A stretch of 64,000 nucleotides of DNA from Pseudomonas fluorescens. Lineage in GTDB: Bacteria > Pseudomonadota > Gammaproteobacteria > Pseudomonadales > Pseudomonadaceae. Shown here one piece after another: positions 1 through 8,634 of this stretch. Under the pieces are notes generated by a model that made no database searches, was not told the DNA's origin, and was given only the letters and a program-made list of their open reading frames with translations. The translations under genes were made by a program, and so were the position numbers. Location: the NCBI RefSeq assembly GCF_001307155.1, contig NZ_CP012830.1, forward strand, positions 4,338,501-4,402,500, given 5' to 3'. Numbering within the stretch: position 1 is the first letter of the stretch; each line of letters starts with the position of its first letter.

Positions 1-86
1 CCCACTCGAAAATCACTGCGCAGGCCGTTGAGGCCGGTTCATTCACTGCTTTTCTTCAAGATCTGTCTCCCCACAAACGCGGGGTC

Positions 87-794
87 ATGCGACAAAACCT
101 GGTGTTTGTCGGAGTGGCCGTTGGCGTCTCCCTCCTGCTGACTCTCGCTTCCAAAGCCCACGCCGCCGGCGGCCCCTATGTGGTCGACGACGGTTCGATC
201 AACGCCCCCGGCGAATGCAACGTCGACGTCTGGTACAAAAGCCAGCGCCACCAACAGTCGAACCATGAAACGGAGCTGTCCCAGGACTGCACGTTCAAGG
301 CGCTGCCCTCGGTGCAGTTCGGCGCCGCGGTGTCCCACGGCCACGACGATGGCGACAGGGAGACCCAAGTCAGCCCGAAGATCAAGGCACAGGTGTTCAG
401 CGATGACGAACTGGGGCTGGAAGTGGCCCTTGCCGCAGGCGCGAACTTCGCCCTCAACCGCCGCCACTCCTTCGATGGCGCCGACCTGACCCTGCCCATG
501 ACGTATCAACCTGTCGAGTCGTTGCGCCTGAACGTCAGCACCGGCTGGACCCATGAATACGACGACGGCAGACAGAAACGCAGCTGGACCTGGGGCACAG
601 GCGTTGAGTACGCGCTGGCCGAATCCCTGACGCTGATTGCCGAACGCTTCGGCCAGCAGGGTGCAGATCAGGGCTGGCAGGCCGGACCTCGTCTGCATCT
701 GGGCAAAAAGGTTGATATCGATCTGGTGGTCGGACGCCACCTGAACAACGACCGCGAACGGTGGCTGGCCACCGGTGCCACGCTGCGTTTTTAA
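87..794 (+). CDS. Predicted outer-membrane beta-barrel protein, function unknown
   Basis: A 235-residue exported protein. The N-terminus has a signal peptide: one basic residue, a hydrophobic stretch (VGVAVGVSLLLTLA) and a probable cleavage after AHA near residue 26. The rest is rich in alternating polar/hydrophobic strands and ends in Phe (ATLRF), as outer-membrane barrels usually do. The start has a GGGG ribosome site 4-7 bases upstream. It ends at a strong hairpin shared with the convergent MFS gene. No enzymatic motif is visible. It resembles the many small Pseudomonas barrel-like proteins annotated as hypothetical; the barrel topology is inference. Confidence 0.7.
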   Translation: MRQNLVFVGVAVGVSLLLTLASKAHAAGGPYVVDDGSINAPGECNVDVWYKSQRHQQSNHETELSQDCTFKALPSVQFGAAVSHGHDDGDRETQVSPKIKAQVFSDDELGLEVALAAGANFALNRRHSFDGADLTLPMTYQPVESLRLNVSTGWTHEYDDGRQKRSWTWGTGVEYALAESLTLIAERFGQQGADQGWQAGPRLHLGKKVDIDLVVGRHLNNDRERWLATGATLRF

Positions 795-814
795 ACAGCC
801 GGCTGTTCAGTTCA

Positions 815-876
815 CCTCACCCGCCAGTGCATTGTGGCGGGTGATGGTGTGAAAGATCGCAGGCTGCGATCTTTTG
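815..876. terminator. Bidirectional terminator hairpins between convergent genes
   Basis: There are two hairpins. One has stem CACCCGCCA/TGGCGGGTG at 817-842. The second has stem AAAGATCGC/GCGATCTTT (852-860 with 866-874) and loop AGGCT, followed by a T-rich stretch. The second can terminate both the upstream plus-strand gene and the minus-strand MFS gene ending at 887. Confidence 0.65.
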
Positions 877-886
877 CTTTATTGAT

Positions 887-2038
887 TCAAACCTTCAACA
901 CCTTGCCACCGACCGCCACTGCCAGCAGCAGCACCGCGATCAATCCGAAGGCAAAACTCAAGCTGCTGCCATGGGCGATAAAGCCGATCACCGCAGGCCC
1001 GGCCAGGATTCCCGCATACCCCAATGTCGTGATGGCAGGCACGGCGATGTTTTCCGGCATGACGTTCTGTTTGCCGACAGCGGTGTACAGCACCGGCACG
1101 ATGTTCGAGCACCCGACCCCGACCAGCGCATAACCGATCAGCGCGGCTTCCCAGGCCGGTGCCAAGGTTGCCAGCAGCAAACCGGCAGCCGCGGTCAAAC
1201 CGCCAAACACGATCACGCGCGTGGCCCCCAGCTTATGCACGATGGCATCGCCCATCAGCCGTCCGACCGTCATGGTCAAGGCAAACGCGGCATAGCCCAG
1301 TCCGGCATACGCGGTGTCGAGATCACGCTCTGAGGTCAGGAACACCGCGCTCCAGTCCAGCACCGCGCCTTCGGCCAGGAACACGATAAAGCACAGGCTG
1401 CCGATAAACAGCACCACGCCATGGGGAATGGCGAACGCCGGCCCCGAGCTTTCGCTGCCGTAGGGCAACAGGTGGGGCGCAGCCTTGAGCAACGACACCA
1501 GCAGAAACACGATCACCACCACTGTCGCGCCCAACGGCGAAATGCCCAGGCCGAGCAGCGCGCTGACACCGGCCGCGCCAACGATCCCGCCGAGGCTGAA
1601 CAAGCCGTGAAAGCCCGACATCATGGTCTTGCCGCTGGCGCGCTCGACGATCACCGCTTGCAGGTTTACCGTCGAATCCACCGTGCCCAACCCGGCACCG
1701 AACAGGAACAGCGCAGCGATCAGCAGCGGGATCGACGACACCGTCGCCAGCAGCGGCAGTGCCAGGCAGATCAACAGCGTGCCGCCACTGAGCACCCGTC
1801 GACAGCCGAAGCGCGAGGCCAGCATACCGGCCATCGGCATCGCCAGAATCGAACCGACTCCCAGGCACAGCAACAACAAGCCGAGCGTGCCGTCATCGAG
1901 CCCGGCCCGGGCTTTGGCGTAAGGCACCAGCGGCGCCCATGCGGCGACGCCGAAGCCTGCGATAAAGAAGGCGATGCGCGTCGACATCTGTTCGAGGCGC
2001 CCGGGTATGAGTGGGGTTTGGGTGTTGATGGCAGTCAT
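887..2038 (-). CDS. Major facilitator superfamily transporter
   Basis: A 383-residue integral membrane protein with about twelve hydrophobic helices. The loop after the second helix has an MFS motif-A-like sequence (GMLASRFGCRRV), and a second copy opens the C-terminal half (GRLMGDAIVHKLGATRV). The length and N/C-half symmetry fit the family. The start at 2038 is preceded on its strand by AAGGAC. It stands alone between an outer-membrane protein gene (convergent) and the Rieske oxygenase (divergent). The substrate cannot be inferred; it could be a sugar or drug exporter of the YbjJ type. Confidence 0.85.
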   Translation of the reverse strand: MTAINTQTPLIPGRLEQMSTRIAFFIAGFGVAAWAPLVPYAKARAGLDDGTLGLLLLCLGVGSILAMPMAGMLASRFGCRRVLSGGTLLICLALPLLATVSSIPLLIAALFLFGAGLGTVDSTVNLQAVIVERASGKTMMSGFHGLFSLGGIVGAAGVSALLGLGISPLGATVVVIVFLLVSLLKAAPHLLPYGSESSGPAFAIPHGVVLFIGSLCFIVFLAEGAVLDWSAVFLTSERDLDTAYAGLGYAAFALTMTVGRLMGDAIVHKLGATRVIVFGGLTAAAGLLLATLAPAWEAALIGYALVGVGCSNIVPVLYTAVGKQNVMPENIAVPAITTLGYAGILAGPAVIGFIAHGSSLSFAFGLIAVLLLAVAVGGKVLKV

Positions 2039-2263
2039 GAAAGTCCTTGGCCAAAACGTCAGCGCCTATCCTGCGGGCTGTTGCCGCGCTATGGCGCTGC
2101 GCAAAGTGCAACATCCTTGCATATCAGGTGCAGTCCGGCGAGGTCAGCGTACAAGCACCTGTTACTTCTTACAGTTTACGGCGACGGTTTTTGCGCATAG
2201 AACAAAGCCTGCTTCATCGCGCTGACTCAAGAAGAGTCTGCGTTTCTCCAGTAGCGGGAGTCG

Positions 2264-3583
2264 ATGATGGATCATCAAACGCAGGTTTCCCTTTCCAGAA
2301 AGATTTTCAGCCTGATCGACGAACGGGGTACCAGCATGGCGGACTCGGTGTCGTTGAACCCGGTGTCGTCTTACACCTGCACGCAGCAATTGGAGCGTGA
2401 GCAACGTGCGTTGTTTCGGGCACGGCCGTTGCTGATGGGGCTGAGTTGCCGGCTGGTTCACCCGGGCGATTATTTGACTGATGATTTGTCTGGTGTGCCC
2501 ATAGTGGTTGTGCGAACCGCAGAGGGCAGATTGAGCGCTTTGATCAATGTCTGCCGGCATCGCGGGGCGAAACTGCTGGAAGGCACTGGTCGTTTGGCAT
2601 CCTCGCTGTCCTGTCCCTATCACGGCTGGACCTACGATTTGCATGGCAAGCTTGTACAGTTGGCTCCCTCAGGCGGCTTTGATGGCCTGGAGCGTACCGA
2701 ACGCAATCTGGTCGCGTTGTCGGTGGTCGAGCGCAATGGCTTGATCTGGGTACATCCAACCCCGGGAATGACGATCAATATCGACGCTCGATGGGGCGCG
2801 CTGAATGATGAGCTCGCCGGGTACGATTTCCAGCGTTTTGCGCACTATGAAACGCGTCTCCTGCACCGGTCGTTCAACTGGAAAATCGTGATTGATACCT
2901 TTCTTGAAAACTGGCATTTCCCGTTTGTGCACCGGGCAACGGTTTTATCGATATTTTTGCCGGCTATCAGCCAGTTCGAGGCCTTTGGCCTTAACGCTCG
3001 GTTGATCATGCCGCGGCGTTCGATCCTCCAGATGCGTGACGGTCCCGAGGAGCGCTGGAATTTGCTCAAGCATTCGCTCGTCATCTACCTGCTGTTCCCC
3101 AACACGCTTTTACTCTGGCAGGGCGATCACCTTGAGATCTGGCGGGCCTTCCCATCCAGATCAGGGGCTGTGGACCAGTGTGTAGCCGAGGTTTCACTCT
3201 ATACCCCACGGGCTGCAACGACTGAGCGCGAGCGTAAGTTCTGGGACAAGAATATGGCGCTGCTGATCGATACGGTGGACGGTGAAGACTTCAAGCTCAG
3301 TGAGCATCTGCAGAAAGGCTTCACGTCCGGGGCTCAGGAGCATTTGACCTTCGGTAAAAACGAGCCGGCGCTGCAACATTTTCATCGGTCGATACAGGCT
3401 GCGCTAGAGCCGGTTTGCGAGTCGCTGATTGCCTGTCGGTTGCTGTCAATCATCGCTGCTGAAGACGTGCGATCCGGAGCGCCGGGGCCTAAAGTAACGG
3501 TTCCTTTCTGGCCGGGTTCAGGATCATTGCATGACGACGTTTTACGATGCTCGCGGGAATATCTACGCGGTTGTGGCGCCTGA
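2264..3583 (+). CDS. Rieske non-haem iron oxygenase, terminal (alpha) subunit
   Basis: A 439-residue ring-hydroxylating-type oxygenase. The Rieske [2Fe-2S] site is visible as C97-x-H99 (NVCRHRGAKLL) and C117-x2-H120 (CPYHGWTYD). The mononuclear iron site follows as D211, N216, H218 and H223 in DTFLENWHFPFVH. These enzymes use electrons from a reductase to insert oxygen into aromatic rings, methyl groups or quaternary amines; no reductase or ferredoxin gene is nearby. The start has a CGGGAG ribosome site; Met25 (2336) is a possible alternative that would still leave the Rieske domain intact. The last 53 bases overlap the next gene, which implies translational coupling. The substrate is unknown. 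Confidence 0.88.
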   Translation: MMDHQTQVSLSRKIFSLIDERGTSMADSVSLNPVSSYTCTQQLEREQRALFRARPLLMGLSCRLVHPGDYLTDDLSGVPIVVVRTAEGRLSALINVCRHRGAKLLEGTGRLASSLSCPYHGWTYDLHGKLVQLAPSGGFDGLERTERNLVALSVVERNGLIWVHPTPGMTINIDARWGALNDELAGYDFQRFAHYETRLLHRSFNWKIVIDTFLENWHFPFVHRATVLSIFLPAISQFEAFGLNARLIMPRRSILQMRDGPEERWNLLKHSLVIYLLFPNTLLLWQGDHLEIWRAFPSRSGAVDQCVAEVSLYTPRAATTERERKFWDKNMALLIDTVDGEDFKLSEHLQKGFTSGAQEHLTFGKNEPALQHFHRSIQAALEPVCESLIACRLLSIIAAEDVRSGAPGPKVTVPFWPGSGSLHDDVLRCSREYLRGCGA

Positions 3584-4523
3584 AACACTGCGCCAACGGG
3601 GTATTGAACTGCCTGATCAGGCCGATCTGGCAGCTAAACAGCGCGCCGACTGGACGCTTGCGGCCATCCAGGCGTTTTGCAGCTGGGCTCCCGGCACCCA
3701 ACCGGCCGGTGCCAAGGAACACCGTTCGGATGGCTTGCTGGTCGGCCCGTTTCAGGCGGCGCCACCGTTTGACCTGTTGATCGTCAACACCGATGGGACG
3801 TTGGCCGAGCGCAGCGGCAACGGCCTGACGATTTTTGCCCAGGCGCTGACCGAGCAGGGCTTGATGCCGGCGCACGGGCGTTGCCTGCTCAAGGTTCACC
3901 ATGACAAAAGCGATGCCGTGTCGCCTGTCGAAACCTCGGTCGAGCCTGCGCAGGTCGACGGCGTGCAGGGTTTCTGGCTGGACCTCGGCAAACCGGCCTT
4001 CGGGCCGAATGCGCTGGGGGCTCAGGCGCTCGAGACGCGGACACTGAATCAACGTGAGTTGAGCCATGTGCCGATGCTCGCACAACTGAATCCGCTTTGG
4101 GCTCACAGTCAGTTCGTGCGGATCGGCAATCCCCATTGTGTGACGCTGGTGGCGGATGCCGAGGCGTTGCCGAGTAATGAGCAGATGCGCGAACCCGGGT
4201 TGTTGACTGACCTCACGCGCATCGCTTTTGCGCCACCGTGCGGGACTGGCGAGCCTTGTGTGGCAGGCGTCAATCTGCAATGGGCGAGGCTGGAATCCGA
4301 GCGTCGAATTGCTGCTCGGGTCTTCGAGCGTGGGGAAGGCCCGACCGCGTCGTCCGGCACCAGCGCCAGCGCGGTGGCTTGCGCGGCGTGGAGTGTCGGT
4401 TGGGTGACGGCAGGGACTGTGGCGGTGGTTATGCCCGGCGGTACGGCACCGGTGTTGCTCGAAGAGCAGGGTGGCGAACTCAGCCGAGTCAGTTTGTTCG
4501 GGACGGCGCGGTTGATGTCCTGA
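3531..4523 (+). CDS. DapF-family protein lacking both catalytic cysteines
   Basis: A 330-residue protein with the two-lobed diaminopimelate-epimerase layout. It has the N-terminal strand opening (TTFYDARGNIYAVV), the first active-site loop VNTDGTLAERSGNG and the second loop FERGEGPTASSGTSASA. In DapF these loops read CGNG and ACGTG, and the two Cys are the acid/base pair that racemises the alpha carbon. Here both positions are Ser (S95 and S275), so ordinary two-base cysteine racemisation is unlikely. The protein matches DapF from residue 2, which supports this start and a real 53-base overlap with the Rieske oxygenase. It is not the housekeeping DapF. It may be an isomerase using other residues or a binding protein acting with the oxygenase; the function is unknown. 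Confidence 0.8.
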   Translation: MTTFYDARGNIYAVVAPETLRQRGIELPDQADLAAKQRADWTLAAIQAFCSWAPGTQPAGAKEHRSDGLLVGPFQAAPPFDLLIVNTDGTLAERSGNGLTIFAQALTEQGLMPAHGRCLLKVHHDKSDAVSPVETSVEPAQVDGVQGFWLDLGKPAFGPNALGAQALETRTLNQRELSHVPMLAQLNPLWAHSQFVRIGNPHCVTLVADAEALPSNEQMREPGLLTDLTRIAFAPPCGTGEPCVAGVNLQWARLESERRIAARVFERGEGPTASSGTSASAVACAAWSVGWVTAGTVAVVMPGGTAPVLLEEQGGELSRVSLFGTARLMS

Positions 4524-4532
4524 TTTTGAAAT

Positions 4533-4622
4533 CGCCATCGCGGGCAAGCCTTGCTCCTACGGATCGGGGGATGACGAAGGTTCACGCAAACTTTGTAGGC
4601 GCAAGGCTTGCCCGCGATGGCG
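4533..4622. repeat. REP pair (REPIN) between convergent genes
   Basis: Two inverted copies of a Pseudomonas REP core (GCGGGCAAGCCTTGCTCCTA at 4539-4559 and its complement around 4594-4620) are separated by about 35 bases. They lie between the DapF-like gene and codA and can fold into one long hairpin. Confidence 0.85.
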
Positions 4623-4631
4623 TCAGCCCGG

Positions 4632-5870
4632 TCAGCCAAAAAACTCGACCACCGGCATCTGCCGCTTCATCAACACTTTCCCGCCACGAATCGAGTACAG
4701 CGGCAAGCCCTGGCTGCGGATCACTTCGTAATCGCTGTCCGCCGACAGAATCAGCAAGTTCGCCGGACGCCCCGGCTCCAGTCCGTAACGATCGCCTAGG
4801 GCCATGGCCTTGGCGCTATTGTCGGTCACCAGGTCCAGCGCGGTTTGCAGGTTGCGGTAACCGAGCATGTGGCAGATGTGCAGGCCGGCTTCGAGCACCC
4901 GCAGGATGTTGCCGTTGCCCAGCGGATACCACGGGTCGACGATCGAATCCTGACCGAAACACACGTTCATCCCGGCTTCCAGCAACTCGTTGACCCGGGT
5001 GACACCTCGGCGTTTCGGGAACGTGTCGAAACGACCTTGCAGGTGAATGCTTTCGGTCGGGCAGGAAACAAAACTGATCCCCGAGTGCCCGAGCAGGCGA
5101 AAGAGCTTGGCGCAATAAGCGTTGTCGTAGGAGCCCATGGCCGTGGTGTGGCTGGCGGTCACCCGTGAACCCATGTCGCGGCTGCGGGCTTCTTCGGCCA
5201 ACACTTCAAGAAAGCGCGAATGCGGGTCGTCGGTTTCGTCGCAATGCACATCCACCAGGCAGCCGGTGCGCTCGGCGAGGTCCATCAGGAACTTCACCGA
5301 ACTGACACCTTGATCGCGGGTGTACTCGAAATGCGGAATGCCACCGATCACGTCGGCACCGAGGAGAATGGCTTCCTCCATCAAGTCGCGGCCATTGCGA
5401 TAGGACTCGATGCCTTCCTGAGGGAAGGCGACGATTTGCAGGTCGATCAGGTGTCGACTCTCTTCACGCACTTCAAGCATCGCCTTGAGCGCGGTCAACT
5501 GCGGGTCAGTAACGTCGACGTGGGTGCGCACATGCTGGATGCCGTGGGCGGCGAGGGCGCTGATGGTCTTTTTGGCGCGGGTCTTGGTGTCTTCAGCGGT
5601 GATGGTCGCCTTGCGCTCGCCCCAGCATTCAATGCCGTCGAACAACGTGCCACTCATGTTCCAGCGCGGTTCGCCGGCGGTCAGCGTCGCGTCGAGGTGG
5701 ATGTGTGGCTCGACGAAAGGTGGCACCACCAGATTGCCACCTGCATCGAGGTCTTCGGGGCCGAGGGTCGGCGCTTCGGTCTGACGGGCAATGTTGGCGA
5801 TCAGGCCGTTTTCCAGGTGCAGTTCATGCAGGCCTTCATGGTTGCGCAGGCGGGCGTTGATGATGTGCAT
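4632..5870 (-). CDS. codA: Cytosine deaminase
   Basis: A 412-residue amidohydrolase that converts cytosine to uracil and ammonia in pyrimidine salvage. Metal ligands are visible as H56-x-H58 in EPHIHLDATLTAG, a His in VDVHCDETDD, and an Asp in CFGQDSIVDPW. The HTTAMGS segment carries the catalytic-region His. Length and motifs match E. coli CodA closely. The gene is separated from queD by a strong terminator, so it probably has its own promoter in 5871-5926. No codB permease is adjacent. A related isoguanine or creatinine deaminase is the main alternative. Confidence 0.9.
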   Translation of the reverse strand: MHIINARLRNHEGLHELHLENGLIANIARQTEAPTLGPEDLDAGGNLVVPPFVEPHIHLDATLTAGEPRWNMSGTLFDGIECWGERKATITAEDTKTRAKKTISALAAHGIQHVRTHVDVTDPQLTALKAMLEVREESRHLIDLQIVAFPQEGIESYRNGRDLMEEAILLGADVIGGIPHFEYTRDQGVSSVKFLMDLAERTGCLVDVHCDETDDPHSRFLEVLAEEARSRDMGSRVTASHTTAMGSYDNAYCAKLFRLLGHSGISFVSCPTESIHLQGRFDTFPKRRGVTRVNELLEAGMNVCFGQDSIVDPWYPLGNGNILRVLEAGLHICHMLGYRNLQTALDLVTDNSAKAMALGDRYGLEPGRPANLLILSADSDYEVIRSQGLPLYSIRGGKVLMKRQMPVVEFFG

Positions 5871-5926
5871 GAGGGCGGGTCCTTTTCTCGATCGATAGCG
5901 TCAGTGAATGCCTGAATCATAGGCAT

Positions 5927-5957
5927 AAAAAAACCACCGGTCTCGGTGGTTTTTTTG
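5927..5957. terminator. Rho-independent terminator (bidirectional)
   Basis: Stem ACCACCG (5933-5939) pairs with CGGTGGT (5944-5950) around loop GTCT. An A-run lies to the left and a T-run to the right. It terminates the leftward queD transcript before codA. Confidence 0.9.
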
Positions 5958-5967
5958 ATCCCCAGGC

Positions 5968-6324
5968 TTATTCGCCGTGGTAGATGCAACCGCTGGTGCA
6001 GGTTTCGTGGATGCGAATGGCGCTGAGTTCAGGCAGCAACGGCTTCAGCTCGTTCCAGATCCACTTGGCGAGGACTTCGCTGGTCGGGTTTTCCAGACCG
6101 GGAATATCGTTCAGGTAGTTGTGGTCCAGGCGCTCGTAGAGCGGCTTGAAGATCGCCTTGATTTCCGAGAAATCGCGGATCCAGCCAGTGTGCGGATCGA
6201 GGTCGCCGCTCAGGTGAATCGCCACTTTGAACGAGTGACCGTGCAGGCGGCCGCACTTGTGGCCTTCCGGGACGTGAGGCAGGCGGTGGGCGGATTCGAA
6301 GGTAAACTCTTTGAAGATTTCCAC
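5968..6324 (-). CDS. queD: 6-carboxy-5,6,7,8-tetrahydropterin synthase
   Basis: A 118-residue member of the PTPS family, second enzyme of queuosine biosynthesis: dihydroneopterin triphosphate to 6-carboxytetrahydropterin. Zinc ligands are H13 (ESAHRL) and H28-x-H30 (LHGHSF), and C24 in GHKCGRL is the catalytic cysteine. Glu in IHETCTSG is the conserved C-terminal substrate contact. The length is typical. It is monocistronic and ends at the 5927-5957 hairpin. Confidence 0.93.
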   Translation of the reverse strand: MEIFKEFTFESAHRLPHVPEGHKCGRLHGHSFKVAIHLSGDLDPHTGWIRDFSEIKAIFKPLYERLDHNYLNDIPGLENPTSEVLAKWIWNELKPLLPELSAIRIHETCTSGCIYHGE

Positions 6325-6418
6325 AGTGGTTTGAGCTCTGTCAGGTGGCTATCGCCCGCGGCGATGGGGCAGATCGCGAGTTTAACAGCTTGGGTTCGGG
6401 GTTGCGGGAAAACACTGA

Positions 6419-7498
6419 CTAAAGGGTCAACAGCTGCTCGCCCAAACGCCCGCTGGCAGCCAGTTCGAGGAACTCGTCGCCGAGCCGCTGGCTCTCGTCC
6501 ATGGCGGTTTTCCAGTATTTCTGGCGGCTGGCCGGGTCACCCATGAAGCGCTTGAAGTCGTTCCGGTCGGGTAATTTGCCGTAGGGCAGGCGCGACAGGT
6601 AGGCCTTCGACGGCGCCACCAGCAGCACATCTTGCAAGCGCCCGGAATTGCCGCGTCGCCATGGCAGGGTTTTGTCGAACCAGCCGGGAATCACCCGATC
6701 GGTGAAGTGCGGGTAGAGCACGATGTCGTCGCCGCTGTATGGCAAGTCGAGGTGGTAATCCAGCAAGCCGCCATCGCGATAAGTCCCCGCGCCCGCACCG
6801 GGCAAGTCACGTACGCCTTCCATGACCATCGGGATCGAACCCGACGCGAGCAAGGCCTGACGCAAGTTGCCGGCGTTCAGCGGGACGAAACGCGACGGGA
6901 AGTCATTCAGCGTGTTGAGCGGCGGCGCCAGGCGTGGGTCATGCACGATCAGCCGTTCGAAGTGTCGCGACAACCGTGAGCGCCCGCGCAGGTTGTCGGC
7001 GATCACCGAGGACAAGCCCAGCCCGAGCCGTCCGCGATGGTCGTCGGCGAGCAGGCCGTGGCTTTTCACAACCATGATGTTCAGCCGATAGAGCGGGTTG
7101 TCCAGCAGCCGCGCATCGTGCCCGTCGAGCAAGTCATGCAACATGCGCCGCGAGCTCTGGCTGATCTGCGCCATGCTCACGCCCTTGGCAAAACTCTGCG
7201 CGTTGTACAGCTCACCGAGACGCCTGATGCCTTCGGTAGCGTCCGGCAAACAGGCGCTGGCGAAGCGCCAGGAACCGACCGAAGCGCCGATCAGCGAGCG
7301 CTCACGCGGTGCGGCCGGTAGCCACTGGCCGAACAGCGCCAGGTCCAGACCTTGAATCCCCAAGGCCTTCGGGCCACCGGCAGCACCCGGCAGCGTGCCG
7401 ACCTCCAGGGCGCTCAAGCCGTTTTCGCGAATCCGCGTAAAGGCTCGTGGGCCGGCCTTGAGGGTCAGGGCAGGGAATTTGATGTGGATGGCGGTCAT
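6419..7498 (-). CDS. Patatin-like phospholipase/acyl hydrolase
   Basis: A 359-residue patatin-fold hydrolase. The oxyanion element (GGPKALGIQG, residues 41-50), the nucleophile elbow GASVG with Ser73, and the catalytic Asp242 in RDGGLLD are all present, so the Ser-Asp dyad is intact. There is no signal peptide, which suggests a cytoplasmic or type-I-exported enzyme. The family cleaves acyl chains from phospholipids. It starts opposite the PepSY/two-component operon with a shared intergenic region of about 150 bases. The specific substrate is unknown. Confidence 0.85.
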   Translation of the reverse strand: MTAIHIKFPALTLKAGPRAFTRIRENGLSALEVGTLPGAAGGPKALGIQGLDLALFGQWLPAAPRERSLIGASVGSWRFASACLPDATEGIRRLGELYNAQSFAKGVSMAQISQSSRRMLHDLLDGHDARLLDNPLYRLNIMVVKSHGLLADDHRGRLGLGLSSVIADNLRGRSRLSRHFERLIVHDPRLAPPLNTLNDFPSRFVPLNAGNLRQALLASGSIPMVMEGVRDLPGAGAGTYRDGGLLDYHLDLPYSGDDIVLYPHFTDRVIPGWFDKTLPWRRGNSGRLQDVLLVAPSKAYLSRLPYGKLPDRNDFKRFMGDPASRQKYWKTAMDESQRLGDEFLELAASGRLGEQLLTL

Positions 7499-7651
7499 AC
7501 CGGTCTCGATTTTTTCCGGATGTGTTTACACAGGAATGAAGTGTAAATGCATCAATGATGGCAATTCAGTTTCAGTTAAGTTGATGCAGCTAGGGTGACG
7601 CCCCGGGTAATTTATGAAGAATACGCAGGCACTCCATGCTCAGGATATGTA

Positions 7652-7966
7652 ATGAAGGTTAATCTGCGCGCCTATGGCCTGGCGACACTGACGCTCCTGG
7701 CATTTTGCTCGGTGGTGGTGGCCCGTGACCTGGATCAGGACGAAGCGCTTCGCCTGCGTCAGAAAGGCGTGATTCTACCGCTTGAACAGCTGTTGCAGCA
7801 GGCCATGGACCGCCACCCCGGCGCTAAATTGCTCGAAGCCGGGCTTGAACAAAAGCATGACGTCTACATTTACGAAGTCGAGTTGCTGACCGCCGACGGC
7901 GTGGTGCGCGAGCTGGACCTGGAAGCCGCCACTGGGCGCTTGATCAAAGACAAGGACGATGACTGA
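7652..7966 (+). CDS. Exported PepSY-domain protein
   Basis: A 104-residue protein with a signal peptide (about residues 1-24, ending VVVA) and a C-terminal PepSY-type domain, with EVELLTADGVVRELDLEAATG being the typical strand pair. The upstream ATG-like start at 7595 is in frame but lacks a signal-peptide-compatible N-terminus, so 7652 (preceded by AGGATA) is chosen. The stop overlaps the start of the response regulator by one base (TGATG). PepSY proteins often sit with PhoP/QseB-type systems and may sense or tune the kinase; that role here is inference. Confidence 0.85.
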   Translation: MKVNLRAYGLATLTLLAFCSVVVARDLDQDEALRLRQKGVILPLEQLLQQAMDRHPGAKLLEAGLEQKHDVYIYEVELLTADGVVRELDLEAATGRLIKDKDDD

Positions 7967-8634
7967 TGCGCCTGCTGCTGGTGGAAGACCACGTACCGCT
8001 GGCCGACGAATTGATGGCCGGGCTCGATCGCCAGGGTTACGCCGTCGACTGGTTGGCCGATGGCCGCGATGCGCTGTATCAGGGCCGCTCTGAACCTTAC
8101 GACCTGATCATTCTCGATCTGGGCCTGCCAGGGTTGCCGGGGCTTGAGGTGCTCGGCCAATGGCGGGCCGCGGGCCTGGCCGCGCCAGTGCTGGTGCTGA
8201 CCGCGCGCGACTCCTGGGCCGAACGCATTCAAGGGCTCAAGGCTGGCGCCGACGACTACCTGAGCAAACCGTTTCACCCGGAAGAACTGCACCTGCGGAT
8301 TCAAGCGCTGCTGCGCCGCTCCCACGGCCAGGCCAATCAGCCGACGCTCAAGGCCGCCGGGTTGCAGTTGGACGAGGGCCGTCAGTGCGTGATTCGCGAC
8401 GGCGCCGACATTCAGCTGACCGCTGCCGAGTTCCGCCTGTTGCGCTATTTCATGTTGCACCCGGAGCAGATCCTTTCCAAAAGCCACCTGGCTGAACACC
8501 TCTACGACGGTGAAACCGAACGCGACTCGAACGTGCTGGAAGTTCACGTCAATCACCTGCGCCGCAAACTCGGCCGCAGCGTGATCGACACCCGGCGCGG
8601 TCAGGGTTACCTGTTCGGTGGGCAAACCCGGTGA
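7966..8634 (+). CDS. OmpR/PhoB-family response regulator
   Basis: A 222-residue regulator. The receiver domain has acidic pocket ED (7-8), phospho-acceptor D51 (IILDLGLPG), Thr in LTARD and Lys in YLSKPF. A winged-helix DNA-binding domain follows (about 125-218, ending RRGQGYLF). It is translationally coupled to the PepSY gene upstream and the kinase downstream. It is closest in type to PmrA/QseB/PhoP regulators, and the position next to the chemoreceptor block matches PA2657 of P. aeruginosa. The signal is unknown. Confidence 0.92.
   Translation: MRLLLVEDHVPLADELMAGLDRQGYAVDWLADGRDALYQGRSEPYDLIILDLGLPGLPGLEVLGQWRAAGLAAPVLVLTARDSWAERIQGLKAGADDYLSKPFHPEELHLRIQALLRRSHGQANQPTLKAAGLQLDEGRQCVIRDGADIQLTAAEFRLLRYFMLHPEQILSKSHLAEHLYDGETERDSNVLEVHVNHLRRKLGRSVIDTRRGQGYLFGGQTR

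Noticed and set aside
3489..4547. 352-codon minus-strand frame opposite the DapF-like gene
   Set aside because: Shadow of the conserved DapF-fold protein on the other strand.
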